Below the pieces are notes generated by a model that had not been told where the DNA came from, did no database searches, and saw nothing but the letters and a program-made list of their open reading frames with translations. A stretch of 64,000 nt of DNA from Typhlomys cinereus (lineage: Eukaryota > Chordata > Mammalia > Rodentia > Platacanthomyidae), in assembly GCA_023101885.1 (NCBI GenBank), contig JALPQD010000623.1, positions 124,001 through 188,000 of the forward strand. Reading direction: 5' to 3'. Shown here piece after piece: positions 37,001 to 50,483 of the stretch. The stretch's first letter is position 1. Each line of letters begins with the position of its first letter. Position numbers and translations under genes: made by a program.

Positions 37001-40000
37001 CATTTCAGAGGTTGCGATGTCACACTGAGGCTGTGAGGTCACTGTTGAAGATGTATTGACAGTGGAAAGGCTGATTTCACTATGAGGCTATGATGTAAGA
37101 GGTGAGACTATGGTCACGGTTCGACTGTGAGATCACTGTGAGGCTGTAATATCTGTGGGAAGATTGATGTCACAGTTATGCGGTGATGTATCATATGAGG
37201 TGGTAGTGTTACTGTTTATGATGTCAAAGGCTATGGTGCCACTGCTGAGGCTGTCACATCACTGTGAGTCTGTGCTAACTGTGGTGAGGCTTTGGTGTCA
37301 GCAAGGCTAGGTAAGATACCAGTAGTGAGGCTGTGAGGTCACAGTGTGTCTGTAAATGTCACCGTGAGGTTGTAATGTCACAATGAGGTTGTGATGTCAC
37401 AGTGAGGCTCTAATGACACAGTGATGTTGTGATGTCACTGGAGAGGTTTTGATGGCACATTGAGGCTGTGATGTTAGTGGGAGGCTGATGTCACAATAAG
37501 GCTGTGATGTCACTGGCGAAGGTGTGATGTCATAATAAAGCTGGAATATCAATGGTAAGAAAGATGTCACAGGTGAAGCTATGTCAGTGGTGAACCTATT
37601 ATGTGACAGTGACATTGGTGAGGCTGTGATGTCAAAGGCTGTGTTCTTACTGGTGTGGCAGTGATCTCAGTGTTCTGCCTAATGTCAGTGATAATGCTGA
37701 GGTCACAGGTGAGGCTGTGATATCACTGGTGAAGCTTTGATATCACAGTGAAGCTGTGATGTCAGTGGATAGACTGATGTCACTTTGAGGCCATGATGTA
37801 ACAGGTAAGCCTATGGTGTAAGTGGGCAGACTGTGAGGTCACTGTGAGTCTGTTATGTCACAGTGAGGTTCTGATGTCAGAGCTGATTCTATAAGATGTC
37901 AGTGAGGCTGTGACATTAGGGATAATGCTTGGATTTCACAGTGAGGTTAGGACCTCAATGGTTAGGATGTGCAGTCACAACAGAAGCTGTGATGTCAGAG
38001 GAGAGGCTGTGATGTCACTGTGAGCCTGTCATATCAGTGGTGGTGCTGTGATGACACCATTAGGCAGTGCTGGCACAGTGTGCCTGTGATGTTAGTAGTC
38101 AGGCTGATGTCTGTTAGTAGTGAGGCTGTGATGTGGCTGGTGAAAGTGTGATGTTACAATAAGGATGGAATGTCAATGATGAGAAAGATGTCATAGCGAG
38201 CTTACGATGTCACTTGTGATGCTGTGATGTCCGTGGTGAACATATTAGGTGACAGTGACACTAGTGAGGTTTTAATGCCAAAAAGCCAAAGACTGCGTTG
38301 TCACTGGTATGGCAGTTACATCAGTGTTCTCACTAATGTCAGTGGTGATGCTGATGTCACAGGTGAAGCTGTGCTGGCACTGGTGAGGCTGTGATGTCTT
38401 GCTGAGGCTGTGATGTCACTGTGAAGTTTGTATGACACTGTGTGCTGTCATATCACCATGAGGTCATATCACTCTGGAAACTGTGGTGTCACAGTTGTGA
38501 TGCCAATGGCAAGACTGTAAAAAGTGAGCCTGTGGTGTAAGTGGGTAGGCTGTGAGGTCACTGTGATTCTGCGATCTCAGTGGGAAAACTGATGTTACAA
38601 TGAGACTATGATGTAACAGATGAGCTTGTGGTGTCAGAGGACAGGCTGTGAGGTCATGTTTAGGTTGTGATACCACTGTGAGGTTTGATGTCACCATGTG
38701 GCTGTGGTGTCACCATGAGCCTACGATATCACAGGGGATTGTTCATGTCACAATGGAGGCTGTGAGGCCATAGTGAGACTGTGATGTCGCGGCAAGCTGT
38801 GTCACAGTGAGGCTATGATGTCACTGGAGGGTTGCATGTCACTGGGGCTGTCATGCTTCTGCAGGGTACACTCTGGAATCTGTGATGTCACAGGAGGGTG
38901 TGGTGTCATTGGCAAGACTGATACCCACAATGAGGCATGTAATAGCAGGTGAGCCTGTGGTGTAAGAGGACAGGCTGTGAGCTCATTGTGAGGCTGTGAT
39001 GTCACAGTGAGGCTCTGATGTCACAATGAGGCTGTGATGTCACAGTGAGGCTTTGATGTCACCGTTTGGTTGTGGTGACATCGTGAGCCTGTGAGATCAC
39101 AGGCATTTGATGGTGTCACTGTGGAGGCTGTGAGATCACAGTGAGACTATGATGTCAGTGGTAAGGCTGATGTCCCAGTGAGGCTAGATGTCAGTGGTGA
39201 TGCAGTGAAGTTACAATGAAGCTGTGATGTCAAAATGAGGCTATGTCAGAGGTGTGAATGTGATGTCATCATGAGGCTTTTGTCAGTGGCAAGGCTGATG
39301 TCACAGTAAGTTTGTAATGTCACAGTGAGGCTGTGCTGGCACAGTGTGATTGTGATGTCATTGTGAGATTGTGATGTCATTAGTGACTGTGCTTTCACAG
39401 GGCTACTACATCATTGCTGAGGTTGTATTGTCACTGGTGAGTCTCCATTGTCACAGTGATTTTATTGTGTCACACTGAGGCTATGATATCACAGTGATGC
39501 TGTGATGTCAGAAGTGAAGCTTTATGTCACAGTGATGCTTTGATGGCACAGTATTGTTGTGATGTCACAATGAGACTGTGATATCACTGAGGTGGTAATA
39601 TTATAGTGAGCTTGTGATATCACGAGACTGTGATATCCATGGAGATATTGTGTGACATCACAGTTCGACTGAGATTTCAGTGGTTAGGGTGTGATATCAG
39701 AAGTGAGGCTGATGTCAATGATGAGGCTGAGATGTCACAGTGATGATAAAATGATACTGGTGAAGCTGTGAAGCCACAGCAAGGCTGTGGTGTCACTGTT
39801 GAGGCTGTCATGTGACCGTGAGTCTGAGATGTCAATGATGAGGCTCTGGTGTCATAGCAAGGCTAGGCAGGATGTCTGTGGTGACACTGATGCTATGATT
39901 TCAGAGGTTAGCCTATTGTGTCACACTGAGGCTGTGATGTCACAGTAAAGCTATGATGTCACAGTGAAGCTGTGATGCCATGTCAGCTTGTTAAGTCACA

Positions 40001-40544
40001 GTGAGGCTGTGAGGAACAGTGTGGGTATGATTATCACTATGAGGCTCTGTGACACAGTGATGTTGTGTGTCATGGAGTGTTGGTTTGGGATATCACAGAG
40101 GACTGTGATGTTAGTGGTGAAGCTAATGTAACAATGAGGGCTGTGTTGTCAGTGGTGTGAAGGTGTGATGTCACAATAAGGCTGGAATGTCACTGGTAAT
40201 GAAGATGTCATAGTGAGTCTATGATATCTCTGGTGAGGCTATGATGTCAATGATGAACTTATTATGTGACAGTGACACTGATGTGGCAGTGACATCAGTG
40301 TCGTAACTAATGTTAGAGGTGATGCTGATGTCATAGTGTGGCTGTGCTGGCACTGATGAGGCTGTGATGTCACTGTGAAGGTTGTATGTCACCGTGAGAT
40401 GTCATATCACTATGAGGTGATATCTCTCTGGAAGCTGTGATGTCACAATGAGACTATGATGTAACAGGTGAGCATGTGCTGTCAGTGGGCAGGCTGTGAG
40501 TTCACTGTGAGGCTGTGTATCACAGTGAGACTGATTCTGTGAGA
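34056..40544 (+). repeat. 19-bp CRE-like satellite, block 3
   Basis: About 6.5 kb between two ERV-L fragments that face the same way. Sub-motif order is more shuffled here than in block 2 (for example the anchor 'gtgtggcagtgatgtcagtg' or a close variant at 36,268, 36,660, 37,653 and 38,308). An exact TGACGTCA occurs at 36,901-36,908. The right end joins ERV-L pol at GAGATG/TAACACTCTG. Confidence 0.95.
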
Positions 40545-40894
40545 TGTAACACTCTGAATGTATACTGCTGGCCTTGCCAACTGAAAGCAAATTGCTTCTG
40601 ATGATCTTTACAAATATATATTGAGAAAAAAGCATTTGCAAGATCAATGGCTGTATAACAAGTACCAGAAGATGTGTTGATGTGCTCAAGCAATGAAGCC
40701 ACATCTGGTAGAAGAGCTACAATTGGAGTCACAACTTGATTAAGTTTACGATAATTGACTGTCATTCTCCATGATCCATCTTACTTCTGCACAGACCAAA
40801 TGGGAGAATTAAAAGGTCTCTGCATCCTTCAAGTCCTTTATGGTGGCACTAATATCTGTAATTCCTCCAGGGATATGATACTGTTTCTGATTCA
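40545..40894 (-). pseudogene. pol: ERV-L copy 2 reverse transcriptase, N-terminal fragment
   Basis: Minus-strand frame 40,520-40,765 carries the start of the RT (boxes [23 protein letters not shown] with the first catalytic Asp). It ends in satellite before the YxDD motif. Compared with copy 3, a stretch of about 20 bp just upstream (around 40,820) is deleted. Inactive. Confidence 0.85.
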
Positions 40895-41242
40895 CTATTT
40901 TCCTTGATAGAGGCAATCTAAAGATTTCCATTTGGCCTTCCCAACCATAATGGCTTTTATTCCACATTTCAAGGAACCAATGTGAGGGTTCTGCTGAATT
41001 CTAAGTATATCCACACCAATTATACATTCTGGCACATGGAAAATAACTACAGGACGAATTTGGGGACCTACTGGACCTATAGTGAATCTAATATTAACTA
41101 AAACTCCATCAATTACCTGTCTCCTATATGCCCCTTCTTTAATTGGAGGGCCACAATTCATTTTAGGGTCTCCTGGAATCAATATCAACTCAGATCCAGT
41201 ATCAAGTAGAGCCTGAAATATCTGATTATTTCTTTTCCCCAA
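40895..41242 (-). pseudogene. pol: ERV-L copy 2 protease (retropepsin) domain
   Basis: A 115-codon frame with the aspartic-protease active site LLDTGSEL (residues 12-19, catalytic Asp14) and a second box IIGVDIL (residues 74-80), where the usual IIGRDxL has V for R. Retropepsins act as dimers to cut the Gag and Pol polyproteins. It lies between the gag remnant and RT, the normal order. It is free of stops over the domain, but neighbouring frames are broken, so no working polyprotein is expected. Confidence 0.82.
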
Positions 41243-42688
41243 TGCATGGTAACTGTAGTGAAAGGCCTTAGGTCTCTTTGTGGAAGGACAGGAGAAAGAC
41301 TAATATTAAAGCTTTTTGCTATGGTGCCAAGCTCCTTCCTTAAAAGGACCTGGCCTCCCCTTCATTCAAGGGGTTCTAGATCTATAAACTGGCTTAAGTC
41401 TGGAAATTGGTTGACAGGCCATGATTCTCTGCTGATATGAGTAAAGGCAGCTTTTCCTTCATTGCTGTTAGAATTTTTCTGCTTGTACAGGTCAAGTAAG
41501 AACTTTGTAGGCTTCTTATCCACAGCACAGTTGATTAGCCAATGCCAAAGGTCTAAGTGAGTGACACCTTCATAAGTATTGTTCTGTCTATGCTGCACAT
41601 TATGGTTATGGTTATTTGCCATTGGCAATTCAATGCTGCCACTTGGCCCCTAATTCCCCTAGATCCACCTAGGCCCATTGAATTTAAGTCTTCCAACTGG
41701 GCAGCTGCATCTCCCATTGTTAGTTCTGGCACAAGGAGAAGAGAAATGGTAGGAGCCTTCATATTTGGTGGTGCCCCCTCACCAATTTATTAAGTACATT
41801 TTTAGTAAAAGGCATGTCATCTGGATTCTGCAATTGAGAATTGGACTTTAAAGAACGAATCCAGTTAAGCATACCAATTTCCCTGAGCCTCTTAATCCCA
41901 TCGTCAACATTAACCAAGGAATATATGGAATCTCCAGTTCCTTTTCAGAAGGCCAAATTTTAACAAATACTTCAGCTACCTACTCAAACTCTTGGTTCCA
42001 TTTTTTAACTCTGTGAGTAGCAGTGATAAACCTAGAATCTCTACTCAGTGGGTCAATTTCTGTGAACTCAGCTTTTGTCCAGTTTTATAATTCTACTAGT
42101 ACCTTACAGCTATTTCCAGTGGTTTTACCCCACACTACTGCTTGAATGTATTAGAAAAGTCATGCAGTTCTTTAGGGGTATAGTGCACCTCCTCATGGAC
42201 CACACTTTCTATTTCACCTTTATGGGGCCTGTTTAGCCTTGAGCCTAGTTATAGGCCTGAAGCAATCACAGATGGGTGTGCTGTAAAACTTCAGTATTTC
42301 CTTGTGGCAAAGGTGAAAACAGTACTTCTGTAGACGGTGGGTGTCGGGATACATTTTCTGCTGAGGGAGGGGAAGCTATCCTCTAGTGAAATAAACCCAT
42401 CAGAATTTGATGGTTCAAGATCTTCATCATCATGTTTTCCTCCCACACATCACCATCCCACTTTTTGGGATCCCATACTTTTCCAATCAGTGATTTTATT
42501 TTAATGGCTGACACCTTTTGAGGCTGGAATTTTAATTTACATTGTAACTCAATCACTCTAATAATCAGAGTTTGGGTTTATTTTCAGTGATTCGAGTCCT
42601 ATTGCTACTGGAGAGAAGATTCTCTTCTAGGGCACACTTAGATACTTCTATGTTGTTTATACACTTTCTGAGTTGGATACTTTTCTCT
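41243..42688 (-). pseudogene. gag: ERV-L copy 2 gag, middle and C-terminal part, decayed
   Basis: Minus-strand sequence between the protease and the gag N-terminus. Only short frames survive (for example 41,362-41,628, 88 codons; 41,553-41,762). The segment 42,370-42,680 corresponds to the coiled-coil and acidic part of gag seen more clearly, in inverted orientation, in copy 3 at 62,868-63,215. I saw no CCHC zinc knuckle. Stops and frameshifts throughout. Confidence 0.7.
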
Positions 42689-42964
42689 CTAAGATCTTCC
42701 TAGAAACAACCAGTCAGCAGCATCATTTTCCTTATTCTTACTCATTTTATCTAAAGTTTCATATACAGAATCACTAAGCTTCTCAATCATCGCAAGAGGG
42801 GCATCAAGACTGTCCAATACACCTACCTTTACTAGTGCTAGAAGCAGTTCATTCCAAACAGTTTCAGTGTTCTCCATACTACTAGGGGAGTCTTTAGTCA
42901 CTGGAGGTTCCACTGGGTCAAAAAGCCAGCTCCAGGTATCATAAAGCTTGCCAGCTAATTTCAT
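42689..42964 (-). pseudogene. gag: ERV-L copy 2 gag N-terminus
   Basis: A 91-codon frame starting 45 bp inside the 5' LTR. It contains the boxes WSWLFDPV (residues 11-18) and KVGVLDSLDAP (residues 46-56) and ends in a basic stretch KMSKNKEN. It is about three-quarters identical by eye to the 88-codon frame of copy 3 at 62,581, which lies on the other strand. The position just after LTR and primer site supports gag. Confidence 0.8.
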
Positions 42965-43008
42965 TCTTATAAATCTGTTTCTCTAGAACCATTTCTGGTA
43001 CAAATTTA

Positions 43009-43534
43009 TGTATTAGTTAGGGTTCCCTAGCATCATAGAATTCACAGAATGAATATATATATATATATATGAAGTTTATAGAGTTGGCTTACAGATATGC
43101 CTGAGGTAGTCCAGCGAAGGCTGCCAGTAGCCGAGGTAGTTCCAATGCTGGCTTACAATAGCTAACTGCTCAGTTCAGAAGTCAAGTGGGTGATGGCTGA
43201 AGGGTGGAGAACTCCTAGAGTCTTAATCTAGTCAAAGGCTAAAAGGTCAAAGAAACTGTAAGGCTGGAAGGAATAAAAATGCACAGTGCCTGTAATTATT
43301 AAACATGAATTCAATTAAACAAAATTCCTAGCATAGCTACCAGAAGGGATCTGTTCTCTTTGATAGCTCCTTTTTACATGATGCAGTACTGGGAGGATCC
43401 TATGAGAACGTTGGGGGTCCTGAGAGCATCTAAGGCAGGTATAATCCTATGAAGTGTTCCTTTCCAATATTGGTCCCACCCCATCTCAGTTAATACCAGA
43501 AGTGTCAACTTGACACCAAGGATTAACTATCACA
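43009..43534 (-). mobile_element. ERV-L copy 2, 5' LTR
   Basis: On the minus strand it starts TGTGATAGTTAATCC at 43,534 and ends CTAACTAATACA at 43,009, with TG..CA ends. Compared with copy 3 it has an extra segment of about 40 bp near 43,270-43,315. The TATA-like and AATAAA-like sites are both mutated. A degraded leucine-tRNA primer site lies at about 42,985-43,002. Satellite follows directly outside. Confidence 0.88.
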
Positions 43535-46500
43535 GGGTATAAGGTCAGAGTCGATGATGTGATATCACAGTTTGGCAATGATTTCACAGGTGAGCCTGTG
43601 AACTCATAGTGAGGCTGTCATGTCACAGTGAGGCTATAATCTCACAGGTGAGGCTGTGCTATCACTGTGAAGCAGTGTTGTCACCATTGATACCATGATA
43701 TAACAGTGAGGCTGAGATAGCAGTAGAGTGAGACTATGACATCACAGTGAGGATGTGATTTCAGTGGTTTGGCTGTGATGTCAAAATGAGGCTAGTGTGA
43801 GTGATGAGAGTATGATGTCACAGTGAGGCTGGCATGTAAGTGGTGAGGCTGTGATGCCACCATGAGGATTTAATTTCACCATGTGTCTGTGATGTCACCA
43901 TGAGCCCATGATGTCACAAGGGTTGGTTATGTCATGGTGGCGGCTGTAATATCACAGTGAGACTGAAATGGCAGTGACAAGGCTGATGTGTCAGTGAGTC
44001 TATGATGTCAGTGGTGATGCTGTGATGTCACATTGAGGCTGTAATGTCACCGTGAGGCTATATCAGAGGCATGTATGTTATATCACCATGAGGCTATTAT
44101 ATCAGTGGCAAGGCTGAAGTCACAGTGAGTTTGTGAGTCACAGTGAAGCTGTGATGGCACTGTCGGGATGTAATGTCACAGTGAGGTTGTGAGGACACAG
44201 TGTGGCCATGATATCACAGTGAGGCTTTGATAACACAGTAATGTTGTGATGTCACTGGAGAGGTTTAGATGGCAGAGTGAGGCTGTGATGTTAAGGGTGA
44301 GGCTGATGTCACAATGAGACTGTGATATCACTGCTGAAGGTGTGATGTCATAATAAATCTGGAATGTCAGTGGTGAGAAAGTGGTCATAGAGACTGTCTG
44401 ATGCCAGTGTTCAACCTATTATGTGACAGTGACACTGGTGGGGCTATGATGTCAGAGGCTGTGTTCTCACTAGTGTGGAAGTGATGTCAGTGTTCTGAAT
44501 AATGTCAGTATCAACACTAATGTCACTGGTGCTGTCACTGGTGAGGCCGTGATGTCACAATGAGGCTGTGATGTCACTATGGAAGACGTGATGTCACTGG
44601 CAAGGCTGATTTCATCATGAGGCTATAATGTAACAGGTGAGTCTATGACATATCAGGTTAGAGCATGAGGTCACAGTGAGGCTCTGATGTCAGGGCTGAT
44701 TCTATGAGATATCAGTGAGGCTGTGAAGTCAGGTGTGATGCTTGGATTTCAAGTGAGGTTAGGACATCAGTGGTGAGGCTATCACATGACTGTGAACTTG
44801 AGATGTCAGTGATGAGGCTGTGATGTCATAGTGAGGCTAGGCAGGATATCCGTGGTGTCACTGATGTTATGATTTCAGAGGTTAGCCTGTTATGTCACAG
44901 TGATGCACAATGAATCTATGATGTAACAGGTGAGCCTGTGGTGCCAGTGGCCAGGCTGTTAGTTCACTATGGGGCTGTGATATTGCAGTGAGACTCTGAT
45001 GTCAAGGCTGATTCTATTAGCTGTCAGTGAGGCTGTGACATTAGGGGCGATGCTTGGTTTAACAGTGAGGTTAGGACATCAGTGGTGAGGCTGTGCAGTC
45101 ACACTGAGGCTGTGATGTCAGATCAGAGGGTGTGTTGTCATTTCTGAGGCTGCGAACTTACTGCAAGGTTGTGATATCACAGTTCAGCTGAGATTTCAAT
45201 GGGGTTAGGCTGTGATATCAGAAGTGAGGTTGATGTCAGTGATGAGACTAAGATAACACAGTGAGGCTGGGATATTACTGGTGAAGCTGGGATGCTACAG
45301 CAAGGTTGTGGTGGCATTTTGAGGCTGTCATGTGACTGTGAGACTGAGATGTCAGTAATGAGTCTGTGGTGCCACTGATGCTGTGATTTCAGATGTTAGC
45401 CTGTTATGTCATAGTGAGTCAGTGATGTCTGAGGTGAGGATGTGATGTCATAGTGAGGCTGTGATATCAGAAATGAGGCTGTAATGACAGAGTGAACCTG
45501 TGATATCACCGTGAAGCTGTGATGTCACTGTGATGCTGTGACATCACAGAGAAGTTGTGATGTCACAGTGAGGCAGTGTGGTCACTATGGAAGATGTGAT
45601 ATCAGTGACAAGGCTGATTTCCCCATGAGGCTATAATGTAACAGGTGAGTCTATGATGTAACAGGTAAGACTTTGAGGTCACAGTAAGGCTGTGAGGTCA
45701 CTGTGAGGCAGTGATATCTGTGGGAAGATTGATGTCACAATGAGACAGCTATATAACATGCGAGTCTGTGGTGTCACTGTTTATGATGTCACTGGTGAGA
45801 CTGTCAAGTCACTGTGAGCCTGTGCTAAATGTAGTAAAGCTGTGGTGTCATGGTAAGTCTAGGTAAGATACCAGTGGTTAGGCTATGATGTCACTGTGTG
45901 GCTGTGGTGACACGAAGTGGTCATGTCACAGTGAGGCTATGACATCACAGTGAAGCTGTGCTTTCACAGTGCAGCTGTGTGGGGCCGTGGTTAGGCTCTG
46001 ATTTCAGAAGTGAGACTGATTTGAGAGATGAGGCTGAGATGTGGCATTGACGATATCATATTACTGGTGAGGCTGTGATGCCACAGTGAGGTTATGATGT
46101 CACCATGGGGCTGTAGTGTCACTGCTGAGGCTGTAGTATTACGTGAGCTTGTCTAATCAGTTGTGAGGCTGTGATGTCACAGTGAGACTGTGTTGGAGCA
46201 GTGTGGCTGTGATGTCCCAATGAGGTTGTGATGTCACAGAGAGGTTGTGATGTCAGTGATCATTGTGTTTACACAGGGAGACTATGTCATTGATTACGCT
46301 GCATTGTCACTGTTGAGGCTCTAATGTCACAGTGAGTTTATTGCATCAAATTGAGGCTGTGATGTCACAATGAGGCTGTGAGGTCACTCTCAGGTTGTAA
46401 TGTCAGAGTGAGGCTGTAAGGACTTGGTGTGTCTGTGTCACAGTGAGGCTCTGATGACACAGTGATGTGATGTGACTGGAGAGGTTTGGATGGCACAGTG

Positions 46501-49500
46501 AGGCTGTGATTTTAGTGATGAGGCTGATGTTATAATGAGGCTGTAGTGAAGGCATGATGTCATAATACAGCTGGAATGTTAGTGGTGATAAAGATGTCAT
46601 TGTTCAGACTATGAAGTCAGTGGTGAACGTATTACATGTCAGTGACACAGGTGAGGATGTGATGTCACAGGCTTTGTTGTCACTGGTGTGGCAATGATGT
46701 CGGTGTTCTGACTAATGTCAGTGGCAATGCTGATGTCACAGGAGGCTATGATGTAACAGGTTAGACTGTGAGGTCACAGTGAATCTGTGAGGTCACTGTG
46801 AGGCTGCGATGTCTCACTGATGCTCTGATGTCAGGGCTAATTCTATGACATGTCAATGAGGCTGTGATGTCAGGAGTGATGCTCGGATTTCACAGTGAGT
46901 TTAGGATGTCAGTGGTGAGGCTGAGCAGTCACAGTGAGGTTGTGATGGCAGCGAAGAGGCTGCAATGTCACTGTGAGGCTATGTTACCATGATGTGGTGA
47001 TAGACTATGACATCCCAGTTCAGCTAAGATTTCAGTAGTTAGGCTGTGATGTCAGAAGTGAGGCTAATGTCAGTGATGATGCTGAGATGTCACAGTGAGC
47101 CTGAGATATCAGAAGTAAGGTTGTGATCTCACAGTGAGGCTGTGATGTCAGAAATGAGGCTATAATTCCAGTGAGGCTGTGATATCCCTGTGAAGCTGTG
47201 ATGTCACAGTAAGACAGTGAGGTCACTGTCGAGGAGGCAATGTCAGTGGCAAGGCTGATTTCACCATGAGGCTATGATGTAACAGGTAAGCTTGTGATAT
47301 AACAGGTTAGACTGTGAAGTCACAGTGAGGCTGTGAGGACACTGTGAGGCTGAGATGACTGAGGGAGGATTGATGTCACAGTGAGGCAGTGATGTAACAT
47401 TTGAGGCTATGGTGTCACTGCTTATGATGTCAAAGGCTATGATGTTACTGCTGAGACTGAAACGTCACTGTGAGCCTATGCTAACCGTGCAGAGTATGTC
47501 ATGTTACAGTGATGCTGTAACCTCAGTTGTGAGGCTGGGATGTCACAGTGAGGCTGTGTTGTCACTGGTGTGGCAGTGATGTCAGTGTTCTTACTAAAGT
47601 CAGTGATGTCCTTGATGTCACATGTGAGGCTCTTCTGTCACTGATGAGGCTGTGAAGATACAGTGAGGCTGTTTGTCACCAGTGATGCCATGTTATCATA
47701 GTGAAGCTGAGATGTGAGTGGGGTGAGACAAGGACATCATAGTGAAGATGTAATTTGAGTGGTTAGACTGTGATATTAGAATGAGGCTGATGTGAGTGAG
47801 GAGCATATGTCTCAGTGAGGCTGGCATGTCACTGATGAGGCTGTGATACCAAAATGTGGCTTTCATGTCACCATGTGGCTGTGGTGACACTGTGAGCCCA
47901 TGATGTCACAGGATATGGTGATGTCATGGTTGAGGCTGTGAGGTCACAATGAGACTGTGATATCAGTGGCAAAGCTGATGTTACAGAGAGGCTATGATGG
48001 CAGTGATGATGCTGTCATGTCACATTGAGGCTGTGATGTTACAGCGAGGCTGTGATGGCACTGGAGAGGTTTTGATGTCACAATGAGGCTGTGATGTTAC
48101 TGTGAGATTGTATCAGTGGTGATACACTATGACATCACAGGACATAAGCAGAGGTGTTTTGGATCTAAGTGTCCTGTGCTTAGATGAGATGTCAGAGGTA
48201 AGGCTGATTTCACAATGAGGCTATGATGGAATAGGTGAGTCTATGATATAACAGTTTAGACTGTGAGGTCACAGTGAGGCTGTGAGGTCAATGAGAGGCT
48301 AGATATCTGTGGGAAGATTGATGTCACAGTGATGAAGTGATGTACCATATGAGGCTGTGGTGTCATTGTTTATGATGTCAAATGGTATGAGGTAACTGCT
48401 GAGGCTATTACATCATTGTGGACCTGTGCTATCTGAAGTGCGGCTGTGATATCATCATAAGGCTAGGTAAGATACCAGTGGTGAGGCTCTGATGTCAGGG
48501 TGGCTGTGATGTCACAGTGAGACTGTGATGTAACAGCGAGACTGTGACATCACAGTGAGACTGTGATGTCACAGTAGGGCTTTGATATCACAGTGCAGTT
48601 GTGAGGTCAGTGGTTAGGTTGTGATTTCAGAAGTGGACTGATGTGAGAGATGAAGCTGAGATGACCCATTGATGATGTGATATAACTGGTGAGTCTGTGA
48701 TGTCACAATGTGAAGTTATGATACCACCATGATGCTATGGTTTCACTGTTGAGGCTGTAGTATCATGGTGAGCCTGTCCTATCACTGGTGAGGCTGTGAT
48801 ATCAGAGTGAGGCTATGATGTAACAGGTGAACCAGTGGTGTCACTGGGCAGACTGTGAGGTCACTGTGAAACTATGATGTCACAGTGGCGCTCTGATGTC
48901 AGGAATGATTCCATGAGATATCAGTGAGGCTGTGCCATGAGGGGTGATGCTTGGATTTCACAATGAGGTTAGATCATCAGTGGTGAGGCTGTGCAGTCAC
49001 ACTGAGCTGTGATGTCAGAGGAAAAGCTGTAATGTCACTGTGAGACGTGATGTTACCATGAGATTATGATATCACAGTGATATTACAGACTATGACATCC
49101 CAGTTTGGCTGAGATTTCTGTGTTTAGGCTGTGATGTTAGAAGTGAGGCGGTTGTTAGTGATGATGCTGAGATGTCACAGTGAGACTGGGATGTTACTGG
49201 TGAGGCTGTAATGGCACCATGAGGTTTTGATGCCACTATGTGGCTGTGGTGTCACCATGAGCCCATGATGACACAGGGAGTCAGTGATATCATAGTGGAG
49301 GCTGTGAGGTCACATTGTTTGTGATGTCAGTGGCAAGGCTGATGTCACAGGGAAGCTCTGATTTTATTGGTAATGCTGTGATTTCACATTGATTCTGAGA
49401 TGTCAAATAGAGGCTATGTCAGAAGTGTGTATGTGATGTCACCCTGAGGCTATTATGTCAGTGGCAGGGCTGATGTAACAGTGAGTTTGTGATGTCACAG

Positions 49501-50483
49501 TGAGGCTCTGACACAGTGATTTTGTGATATCCCTGGAGAGGTTTGGATGGCACAGTGAGGCTGTGATGTTAGTGGTGAGGCTGATGTCAAAATGAGGCTG
49601 GAATCTCAGTGGTTAGAAAGATGTCATAGTGAGTCTATCATGTCACTGGTGAGGAATGACGTCAGTGGTGAACCTTACGTGACAGTGGCACTGGTGAAGC
49701 TCTGATGTCAAAGGCTGTGTTGTCCATGGAGTGGCAGTGATGTCAGTGTTCAGACTAATGTCAGTGGTGATGCTGATGTCACAGATGAGGCTGTGCTATC
49801 ACTAGTAAGGTCATAATGTCACACTGAGGCTGTGATGTCACTGTGAAGATTATATATCACTATGGGATGCCATTTTCCTATGAGGTGATATCACTCTGGA
49901 AGCTGTGATATCAGTGGCAAGACTGATGTCACAATGAGGCTATGATGTAATAGGTGAGTCTGTGGTGTCAGTGGGCAGGCTGTGAGGTTACTGTGAGGCT
50001 GTGATGTCAGGGATGTTTCTATGAGATGTCAGTGAGGCTGTGCCATCAGGGATTATGGTTGGATTTCACAGTAAGGTTAGGAAGTCATTGATGAGGCTAT
50101 GCAGTCACACTGAGGCTGTGATATCAGAGGAGAGGCTGTGATGTCACTCTGAGGCTATGATGATAACATGAGGTTGTGATATCACAGTGAGGCTGTGATA
50201 TCAGTGGTGATAGATTATGGCATCCCAGTTCGGCTGAGATTTCAGTATTTAGGCTGTGATGTCAGAAGTGAGGTTGATGTCAGTGATGAGGCTGAAATGT
50301 CACAGTGAGGCTGGGATGTTCCTGGTGAGGCTCTGATGCCATAGTGTGGCTGTGATGTTACTGTAGATGCTGTCACCTGACCCTGAGCCTAAGATATCAG
50401 TGATGAAACTGTGGTGTCACAGCGAGGCTGAGGCTGTGCAAGATGTCCATGGAGGAGGAGGATGCTATGAATTCAGAGATTAG
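43535..50483 (+). repeat. 19-bp CRE-like satellite, block 4
   Basis: About 6.9 kb of the array. The stretch 49,275-50,460 shows six sub-motifs in the canonical order. Splice-donor-like ACAGGTGAGT occurs near 44,634 and 45,642, and an exact TGACGTCA at 49,657-49,664. A 45-bp non-satellite patch lies at 48,139-48,185. Confidence 0.95.
48136..48185. repeat. Short foreign patch with 9-bp inverted repeat inside the satellite
   Basis: The sequence between 48,139 and 48,185 does not follow the satellite pattern. CACAGGACA (48,136-48,144) and TGTCCTGTG (48,170-48,178) can pair across a 25-base loop. It may be filler DNA from a repaired break. Confidence 0.5.

Noticed and set aside
32519..43534. 5-bp target-site duplication around the presumed split provirus
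   Set aside because: The bases next to the two outer LTR ends (GTCAC and GGGTA) do not match, so no duplication can be claimed; the case rests on gene order and flank position only.
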